Shown here: positions 7,040-13,312 of the stretch, piece by piece
Numbering within the stretch: the stretch's first letter is position 1
How the letters are laid out: each line of letters starts with the position of its first letter
NCBI GenBank assembly: GCA_910588595.1
Contig: CAJUQU010000046.1
Location: 1-18,813 of the forward strand
DNA: 18,813 nucleotides
Direction of reading: 5' to 3'
Source of the DNA: an uncultured Lachnospiraceae bacterium
GTDB lineage: Bacteria; Bacillota_A; Clostridia; Lachnospirales; Lachnospiraceae
The notes under the pieces: generated by a model
Seen by the model: the letters and a program-made list of their open reading frames with translations, nothing else
Database searches by the model: none
Told to the model about the DNA's origin: nothing
Program-made: the position numbers and the translations under genes

Positions 7040-8026
7040 ATGGCAAAAATAATCGGAAAAGATCTGCCTGGAATGCCATGGCAGGAACCGGGAGATACAG
7101 AAAAGCTGCCAGTATGGCGCTACCATGCAAATCCAATCATAGAGCGGTTTGCGACAAAGAATTCCAACAGTATTTTTAACAGTGCTGTCGTTCCCTTTGA
7201 GGATGGTTATGCAGGTGTATTCCGCTGTGACAGCAAGTCGATCAGCATGGACATTTTTGCGGGATTCAGCAAGGATGGGCTTCACTGGGATATTTCTGAC
7301 GAACCCATCGCATTTCAGGGCGCGCATCCGGAAGTTGCCAAAAGGGACTTCCGGTATGATCCCAGAGTATGTCTCATAGAGGACAAATACTATATCACAT
7401 GGTGCAACGGCTACCATGAGTACCCGACCATCGGGGTAGGATATACCTTTGATTTTAAGACCTTTTATCAGCTGGAAAACGCGTTTCTGCCGTTTAACCG
7501 CAACGGTGTGCTGTTTCCGCGCAAGATCAACAACTGCTACTACATGCTGAGCCGTCCGAGTGACAACGGCCACACACCGTTTGGCGACATTTTCCTGAGC
7601 GAGAGCCCTGATCTGAAATACTGGGGCTGCCATCGCTATGTGATGGGAACCATCAAGGGCGATGCCTCGGCATGGCAGTCAACCAAGATCGGGGCGGGTA
7701 GCGTACCGATCGAGACGGACGAAGGATGGCTTTTGATCTACCACGGCGTCATCAATACATGCAATGGTTTTGTATATAGAATGGGCTGTGCACTGCTGGA
7801 TCTGGAGGAGCCGTGGAAGGTGATCAAGAGAACAAAGAACTATATCCTGGGGCCGCATGAGATCTATGAGTGCGTCGGAGATGTGCCAAATGTGGTATTT
7901 CCGTGTGCAGCACTTACAGATGCAGCAACGGGAAGGATCGCGATCTACTACGGATGTGCAGATACCGTGACGGGGCTTGCGTTTACAACTGTAGATCGTC
8001 TGATGGATTATATGGATCCGGTTTGA
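7040..8026 (+). CDS. GH130 beta-1,4-mannoside phosphorylase, probably Man-GlcNAc phosphorylase
   Basis: This is a 328-residue five-bladed-propeller enzyme of glycoside hydrolase family 130. Family landmarks are FNSAVVPFEDGYAGVFR (46-62), FRYDPRVCLIEDKYYITW (104-121) with the conserved Asp107, RNGVLFPRKI (154-163), SRPSDNGHTP (171-180), TKIGAGSVPI with GWLLIYHGV (215-237), and IAIYYGCAD (300-308). Family members cleave beta-1,4-mannosyl bonds using phosphate; a few are hydrolases. Arg154, Arg161, Lys162 and His235 lie where phosphorylases keep basic residues, which favours phosphorolysis, but this was not aligned. In this locus the expected reaction is Man-beta-1,4-GlcNAc plus phosphate to mannose-1-phosphate plus GlcNAc, the last step of N-glycan core breakdown. 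No signal peptide, so cytoplasmic. The start is ATG 7040 with a weak AGAGGTG ribosome site. It lies 32 bp behind the binding-protein gene. Confidence 0.88.
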   Translation: MAKIIGKDLPGMPWQEPGDTEKLPVWRYHANPIIERFATKNSNSIFNSAVVPFEDGYAGVFRCDSKSISMDIFAGFSKDGLHWDISDEPIAFQGAHPEVAKRDFRYDPRVCLIEDKYYITWCNGYHEYPTIGVGYTFDFKTFYQLENAFLPFNRNGVLFPRKINNCYYMLSRPSDNGHTPFGDIFLSESPDLKYWGCHRYVMGTIKGDASAWQSTKIGAGSVPIETDEGWLLIYHGVINTCNGFVYRMGCALLDLEEPWKVIKRTKNYILGPHEIYECVGDVPNVVFPCAALTDAATGRIAIYYGCADTVTGLAFTTVDRLMDYMDPV

Positions 8027-8055
8027 ATTTGATTCAGATCCGGTATAAGATGTTC

Positions 8056-8112
8056 GGGCTGCCGCAAAATTAAAAAGTGAGAGCTTTCAATGATTTTGCG
8101 GCAGCCCTTTTT
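8056..8112 (+). terminator. Perfect 15-bp hairpin with T-tract inside the operon
   Basis: GGGCTGCCGCAAAAT (8056-8070) and ATTTTGCGGCAGCCC (8093-8107) are perfect complements with a 22-base loop, followed by TTTTT (8108-8112). The form is that of an intrinsic terminator, though the T-tract is short and the loop long. The loop can add a few pairs (AAAG with CTTT). It lies 29 bp after the GH130 stop and 27 bp before the GH20 ATG. It probably lowers transcription into the downstream glycosidases or protects the 3' end of the transporter-GH130 message rather than ending the operon, since no clear promoter follows it. Confidence 0.7.
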
Positions 8113-8139
8113 AAGGGACTGCAGTCAGGAGGAATCGAT

Positions 8140-10035
8140 ATGTATCTGTTGCCAAGACCAAAAAAAGTCGAAGAGAGACAGGGTTCTTATGAGATCGGCT
8201 GGAATACGGTGATCACGATAGACGGGACACTGTCGGAGAACGGTTGTGTCTACGCCGGACTTGTGCAGGAATGCATCAGGAACCGTGCCGGGATCGAGTG
8301 CGCCGTCGTGAGAGGGGAAAAGCGGGAAGGGGATCTGTTCCTGACCCTGGCACCGAAATGCGGCGCGCAGGAATACCGGATATGCATCGCGCAGGACGGG
8401 CTCGTTGTCGCGGGCGGTGACGGGGCGGCAGTCCTGTACGGCGTGCAGACTTTGTGCCAGATCATCACACAGTGCGGCGGCGTGCTGCCCTGTATGGAGA
8501 TCAGCGATGCGCCGGATATCCTGAACAGAGGATATTTTCTGGACGAGACGCGCGGGAGGGTCCTGACGCTTCCGTATCTAAAACGCGTGGCAGACCGGCT
8601 CAGCCGCTACAAACTAAACCAGTTCCAGCTCTACGTCGAGCACACGTATCTGTTCCGGGATCTTGCGGAGATGTGGCGCGATGACACGCCGTTGACGGCG
8701 GAGGATATCCTGGAGCTGGACGCGTACTGCCGGAAGCTGCACATCGAGCTGGTCCCGTCGCTGGCAAGCTTTGGCCACCTGTACACACTGCTCTCGACGC
8801 GCAGCCACGGTGAGCTCTGCGAGCGAAGCGGTTCGTGGGAAACGCCCTTTTCCTTCTGGGACAGAATGGATCACCACACGATCAACACGACGGACGATCG
8901 GGCACTGCCGCTCATAGAGAGTATGCTCGCCGAGTACGGGGCGCTGTTCTCCTCCGACAAGTTCAACATCTGCGCGGACGAGACATTCGACCTTGGCTGC
9001 GAGAAGTCGCGCGGGACGGCGGAGCAGATCGGGACGGAGCAGATGTATGTCGATTATCTCAAGGAGCTGTGTGGATTTCTGGACAGCCGCGGGAAGCGGG
9101 TGCAGTTTTTCGGGGATATCATCTGCCGGAAGCCGGAACTCATCGCGCAGCTGCCGCAGAGAACCATATGCCTGACATGGGGCTATGCGCCGCAGCAGTC
9201 GGTTGATGCCTGCCACGCCATGGCACAGGCGGGTGCTGTGCAGTATCTCTGTCCCGGGGTGGGCGGATGGAACCAGTGGATGAACCTGATGGAGGATTCC
9301 TACCAGAACATAGTCAGAATGTGCGGGTATGGGCGCGAGTATCACGCCGAGGGGATCCTGAACACGGACTGGGGCGACTTCGGACACATCAATCACCCGG
9401 AATTTTCCGTGCCGGGCATGATATACGGGGCGGCATTTTCGTGGAATCAGGAGGAGATCGGCTTTGACGCGCTCAACCGCCAGATCTCGCGGCTCGAGTA
9501 CGGCGATGTGACAGAGCAGGCTGTGGGCATCATGGCGAAGATACCGGCGCATACCCTGTTTGGCTGGCGCGACGCAGTGGTATACTATGAACACTGCGCA
9601 CACGGTCACGCGCTGGAAAATGAGGAGATTGTCCCGAAGCTGTTTTCGCAGGACGCTGCCACGGCGGACCAAGAGGTGGAAGCGGCGGATGAGGCGCTGC
9701 GCGGTCTTGTCACACAGATGAAGCGGGCGGCGGTGTCCATGGATGCCCGGTCGAGGGCGGTCGCAGGGCTTGTCGAGCTTGCGGTGGAGGCGATCCGGCT
9801 CTGGAATGAGACCGGTGCGGCGGTCGTCCACGAGAGGCAGGGCAGTGCGCTGCATCAGCAGGAGGCGTTTGCGCTCGCCGGACGGCTTGAGCGGTGGTTT
9901 ATGGCATTCAAGAGCCAGTGGCGCAGCGTGGGGCGCGAGGGAGACCTTCACCACATCGCTGAGATCGTATTCTGGTACACGGACTGTCTGCGCCGGAGAA
10001 AGGCGGAATCGGACGCCGCAAAATCATTTTTATGA
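8140..10035 (+). CDS. GH20-type beta-N-acetylhexosaminidase, cytoplasmic
   Basis: This is a 631-residue exo-hexosaminidase-like protein. An N-terminal GH20b-type alpha/beta domain (1-125) ends in VLYGVQTLCQII. The barrel begins at NRGYFLDETRGRV (129-141), the GH20 counterpart of the usual D.ARH signature. The catalytic Asp-Glu pair is Asp280-Glu281 in FNICADETFDLG; the usual motif is GGDE, so this is a divergent branch. Later aromatic substrate-pocket candidates are Trp347 (LTWGYAP) and Trp411 (NTDWGDFGH). Residues 450-631 are a helical tail. There is no signal peptide. Size and gene context resemble pneumococcal GH20C, an intracellular broad-specificity hexosaminidase. It would remove GlcNAc from N-glycan antennae. 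The ATG at 8140 is chosen because AGGAGG (8127-8132) sits 7 bases before it; an in-frame GTG at 8077 lies in the loop of the preceding hairpin and has no ribosome site. Confidence 0.8.
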   Translation: MYLLPRPKKVEERQGSYEIGWNTVITIDGTLSENGCVYAGLVQECIRNRAGIECAVVRGEKREGDLFLTLAPKCGAQEYRICIAQDGLVVAGGDGAAVLYGVQTLCQIITQCGGVLPCMEISDAPDILNRGYFLDETRGRVLTLPYLKRVADRLSRYKLNQFQLYVEHTYLFRDLAEMWRDDTPLTAEDILELDAYCRKLHIELVPSLASFGHLYTLLSTRSHGELCERSGSWETPFSFWDRMDHHTINTTDDRALPLIESMLAEYGALFSSDKFNICADETFDLGCEKSRGTAEQIGTEQMYVDYLKELCGFLDSRGKRVQFFGDIICRKPELIAQLPQRTICLTWGYAPQQSVDACHAMAQAGAVQYLCPGVGGWNQWMNLMEDSYQNIVRMCGYGREYHAEGILNTDWGDFGHINHPEFSVPGMIYGAAFSWNQEEIGFDALNRQISRLEYGDVTEQAVGIMAKIPAHTLFGWRDAVVYYEHCAHGHALENEEIVPKLFSQDAATADQEVEAADEALRGLVTQMKRAAVSMDARSRAVAGLVELAVEAIRLWNETGAAVVHERQGSALHQQEAFALAGRLERWFMAFKSQWRSVGREGDLHHIAEIVFWYTDCLRRRKAESDAAKSFL

Positions 10036-10090
10036 TCCGATAAAATATGTGAGAATCTTCTGCATGGCAATGCAGGAATGGAGGTAATAT

Positions 10091-13000
10091 ATGCATTTTT
10101 TGGATAAGAGAGTCAATGTGATTTGCGAAGAGCTCAAAAAGCTCAAGATCAGGCAGAAGTTTACCATTGACAATTGGCAGTACAAGGAAGGGAACTATAT
10201 ACGTCCGGAGGAAGCGGAGGCGGACACGGCAGCGTGGGAAGATTTTGACTGCCAGAAGATGCACTGGTATGGGAAAGACCGTCACTACTGGTTCAAGACG
10301 ACATACCGTGTGCCTCATGAGCTGGACGGAAAGCGGATGTGGCTTCATGTGCGCACGCAGATCGACGAGTGGGATGATGCGAAGAACCCACAGTTTCTGC
10401 TGTTTGTGAACGGGGAAGTGGTGCAGGGTATCGATATGAACCACAGGGATGTCTTTCTGTCCCCGTCCGCGAAGGAGGGCGATGTGCTCGAGATCGGGCT
10501 GCAGGCGTACACGGGGATCCTGCACACGGAGTTCAACCTGATCGTGGAGATGCAGGAGATCGATGACAGGATCGAGAAGCTCTACTATGATCTGTGGGTG
10601 CCGCTGGCAGCGTTTTCCAGGATGGAGGAGGATGACAAGAACCGCAGGGATATCGAGGAGATATTGAACCGCACCGTGAATTTCCTCGATCTCAGGACAC
10701 CGTACTCCGAGGCGTTCTACAGCACATTGTCCGAGGCGTCGGACTATATCGACAAGGCGCTGTATTCGGACATGGCAGGATATCAGGATGTGATCGCGAC
10801 CTGTATCGGACACACGCACATTGATGTCGCATGGTGGTGGACGGTGGCGCAGACCAGGGAGAAGACAGGGCGCAGTTTTGCGACCGTTCTAAAGCTGATG
10901 GAGGAGTACCCGAACTACAAGTTTATGTCGAGCCAGCCGCAGCTGTATGCCTTCTTGAAGGAGCGCTATCCTGAACTGTACGAGAAGGCGAAGGAACGCA
11001 TCAGGGAAGGCCGCTGGGAGCCGGAAGGCGGCATGTGGGTGGAGGCGGACTGCAATCTGACCTCGGGAGAGTCTCTGGTGCGCCAGTTCATGCACGGAAA
11101 GCGCTTCTTCAGGGAAGAGTTCGGCGTGGACAACCGCATCTTGTGGCTGCCGGACGTGTTCGGTTACTCCGGGGCACTGCCGCAGATCATGAAAAAGTGC
11201 GGGATCGACTACTTTATGACCACGAAGCTTGCGTGGAACCAGTTCAACAAGATCCCCTACGATACGATGCGCTGGCGCGGGATCGACGGCACGGAGGTGC
11301 TCACGCACCTGATCACGACGCTGGGCGTGAACCAGCCGATCAAGGACTTCTTCACGACGTACAACGGGATGCTCCACCCCGATGCGATTATGGGCGGCTG
11401 GATGCGCTATCAGAACAAGGATATCAACAATGACATCCTGATCTCCTACGGCTACGGGGACGGCGGCGGCGGTCCGACAAGGGAGATGCTCGAGACTTCG
11501 ATCCGCATGGAGAAGGGCGTGAAAGGGATCCCCAAGGTACGCCAGGCGTTTGCGCGCACTTACTTTGACGAGCTGGATGAGCGCGTCAGCAAAAACAACA
11601 GGCTTCCGGTGTGGGAGGGTGAGCTCTACTTTGAGTACCACAGGGGAACGCTGACTTCCATGGCGCGCAACAAGCGCTCGAACCGCAAGTCCGAGCTGGG
11701 GCTGATGGATCTGGAGCTGCTGTCCGTACTGACGGCGCCCGACATGGCATATCCGCAGGAGGAGCTCGATGCGATGTGGAAAGTCGTGCTGTTAAATCAG
11801 TTCCATGATATCCTGCCGGGTTCATCGATCCATGAGGTCTATGAGGTGACGAAGGAGGAGTACGGCAGACTGGCAGAGCAGCTTGCGGCGATGATCGGAG
11901 AGCGCAGGAAAGCGATCGCGGGAAGCGGCAGTGCAGTCACCGTGTTCAACACCACAGGCAAGGTCAGGGACGATATCGTGAACCTGGGCGATCTGGAGGG
12001 CAGCGCGCTCATCGATTCGGACGGTGTGGTTTACCCGGTACAGAAGACGGCGGACGGAAGCATCGCATTTGTGCAGAATCTGCCGTCAAAGGGCTACAAG
12101 TCGTTCACAGTCAGCGATACGACATCGGCGGCTGAGCGGGCACCGTTCACACTGGTCGGAGAGCGTCAGCTGGAGACACCGTTCTACACGATCCGTCTGG
12201 ATGAGCAAGGAATGTTCACGAGCATTTACGACAAGGAAAATGACCGCGAGGTGGTGCAGCAGGGACAGCGCGCAAATCTTCTGCGTATGTACGAGGATAA
12301 GCCGATCTACTTCGACAACTGGGACATTGATATCTATTATACGGAAAAGTTCTGGGACGTGGACGATGTGGAGCGCATGGAGTGGACGGAGATCGGCGCG
12401 GTTCGCGCGGTGCTTGAGATCACGCGGAAGGCGTCACAGTCGACGATCCATCAGAAGATCATCTTCTACGCGGACAGCCGCAGGATCGAGTTTGAGACGC
12501 ATGTGGACTGGAAAGAGCACCAGACATTGCTCAAAGTACACTTCCCGGTGGCGGTGCACACGGACGAGGCGGCATTTGACGTGCAGTTCGGCAATCTGAC
12601 CAGAAAGACGCACCAGAACACGAGCTGGGATGTGGCACGTTTTGAGAGCTGCGGACAGAAGTGGATGGATCTCTCGGAGGGACACTACGGCGTTTCCCTG
12701 CTGAATGACTGCAAGTACGGGCATTCCGTGAAGGATTCCAACATGGCGCTGACGCTGATCAAATCAGGGATCGAGCCGAATCCCACGACAGACCAGGAGG
12801 AGCATGTGTTCACGTACGCGATCTATCCGCATGCGGAGGGATGGCGCGCCGCAGGGACAGTGGCGGAGGCATACAAGCTGAACCAGCCGCTGCTCGTGCA
12901 GGCACAGACCGAGGAGAAGGAGACGTATTCGTTCGCCTGCGTGGCGCACGACAACGTGATCATCGAGACGGTCAAACATGCCGAGGACGGCAATGGAACC

Positions 13001-13183
13001 GTCATCCGTATGTACGAGTCGGAGAATGCGTACACAAAGACAAAGCTGACAGTGAACACCGATTTCAACAAGGCGTATATCTGCAATCTGCTCGAGGAGA
13101 CAGCGTGTGAGGCAGCCGTTGCCGGAAAAGTGATCGATGTGGTGCTGAAACCGTACGAGGTGGTGACGGTGAAGATCTGTTAG
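10091..13183 (+). CDS. GH38 alpha-mannosidase, cytoplasmic
   Basis: This 1030-residue enzyme is full length for bacterial GH38, retaining hydrolases that remove alpha-linked mannose. An N-terminal beta domain (about 60-155) precedes the catalytic domain. GHTHIDVAWWW (240-250) supplies the zinc ligands His243 and Asp245. WLPDVFGYSG (352-361) carries the nucleophile Asp355. GYGDGGGGPTREM, YFEYHRGTLTS and NQFHDILPGSSIHEVYE are further GH38 landmarks, the second carrying a conserved histidine. The C-terminal half is beta-sandwich. There is no signal peptide, so it acts on imported glycans, trimming them to Man-beta-1,4-GlcNAc for the GH130 enzyme. Linkage preference (alpha-1,2, 1,3 or 1,6) cannot be read from sequence. 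The ATG follows GGAGGT (10080-10085) by 5 bases. It lies 55 bp behind the GH20 gene. Confidence 0.95.
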   Translation: MHFLDKRVNVICEELKKLKIRQKFTIDNWQYKEGNYIRPEEAEADTAAWEDFDCQKMHWYGKDRHYWFKTTYRVPHELDGKRMWLHVRTQIDEWDDAKNPQFLLFVNGEVVQGIDMNHRDVFLSPSAKEGDVLEIGLQAYTGILHTEFNLIVEMQEIDDRIEKLYYDLWVPLAAFSRMEEDDKNRRDIEEILNRTVNFLDLRTPYSEAFYSTLSEASDYIDKALYSDMAGYQDVIATCIGHTHIDVAWWWTVAQTREKTGRSFATVLKLMEEYPNYKFMSSQPQLYAFLKERYPELYEKAKERIREGRWEPEGGMWVEADCNLTSGESLVRQFMHGKRFFREEFGVDNRILWLPDVFGYSGALPQIMKKCGIDYFMTTKLAWNQFNKIPYDTMRWRGIDGTEVLTHLITTLGVNQPIKDFFTTYNGMLHPDAIMGGWMRYQNKDINNDILISYGYGDGGGGPTREMLETSIRMEKGVKGIPKVRQAFARTYFDELDERVSKNNRLPVWEGELYFEYHRGTLTSMARNKRSNRKSELGLMDLELLSVLTAPDMAYPQEELDAMWKVVLLNQFHDILPGSSIHEVYEVTKEEYGRLAEQLAAMIGERRKAIAGSGSAVTVFNTTGKVRDDIVNLGDLEGSALIDSDGVVYPVQKTADGSIAFVQNLPSKGYKSFTVSDTTSAAERAPFTLVGERQLETPFYTIRLDEQGMFTSIYDKENDREVVQQGQRANLLRMYEDKPIYFDNWDIDIYYTEKFWDVDDVERMEWTEIGAVRAVLEITRKASQSTIHQKIIFYADSRRIEFETHVDWKEHQTLLKVHFPVAVHTDEAAFDVQFGNLTRKTHQNTSWDVARFESCGQKWMDLSEGHYGVSLLNDCKYGHSVKDSNMALTLIKSGIEPNPTTDQEEHVFTYAIYPHAEGWRAAGTVAEAYKLNQPLLVQAQTEEKETYSFACVAHDNVIIETVKHAEDGNGTVIRMYESENAYTKTKLTVNTDFNKAYICNLLEETACEAAVAGKVIDVVLKPYEVVTVKIC

Positions 13184-13220
13184 CAGCATCACCAAAATGC
13201 AGATGAGCAGGTGTGGGTTG

Positions 13221-13260
13221 TTTTGGGCATCAGGCTCAATACAAGTCTGATGCCCCAAAA
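13221..13260 (+). repeat. Imperfect inverted repeat before the GH85 gene
   Basis: TTTTGGGCATCAG (13221-13233) pairs with CTGATGCCCCAAAA (13247-13260) with one unpaired C and a 13-base loop. There is no T-tract, so it is not a standard terminator. Its right arm is the first unit of the tandem repeat that follows. Confidence 0.65.
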
Positions 13261-13290
13261 GGGATGCCCCAAAGGGGATGCCCCAAAGGG
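13249..13290 (+). repeat. 14-bp tandem repeat, three copies
   Basis: The units are GATGCCCCAAAAGG (13249-13262), GATGCCCCAAAGGG (13263-13276) and GATGCCCCAAAGGG (13277-13290); copies 2 and 3 are identical and copy 1 differs by one base. The array ends 5 bases before the GH85 ribosome-binding site (13296-13302). Each of copies 2 and 3 contains CCCC-AAA-GGGG, once the following base is counted, and can fold on itself. The units are also complementary to the upstream arm at 13221-13231. It is too short and has no spacers, so it is not CRISPR. Confidence 0.85.
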
Positions 13291-13312
13291 GCAGTAAAGG
13301 AGAAAATATATT

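Noticed and set aside
8077..8139. Upstream GTG start for the GH20 protein, adding 21 residues
   Set aside because: The GTG lies in the loop of a stable hairpin without a ribosome-binding site, whereas ATG 8140 has AGGAGG at 7-base spacing and begins the family-like MYLLPRPKKV.
8614..9954. 446-codon open frame on the minus strand inside the GH20 gene
   Set aside because: The translation is rich in Arg, His, Leu and Val with no family motif, and it lies wholly opposite the GH20 barrel. Treated as a shadow frame.
13249..13290. Short tandem repeat considered as a CRISPR array
   Set aside because: Units are 14 bp, directly adjacent with no spacers, and no cas gene is near.
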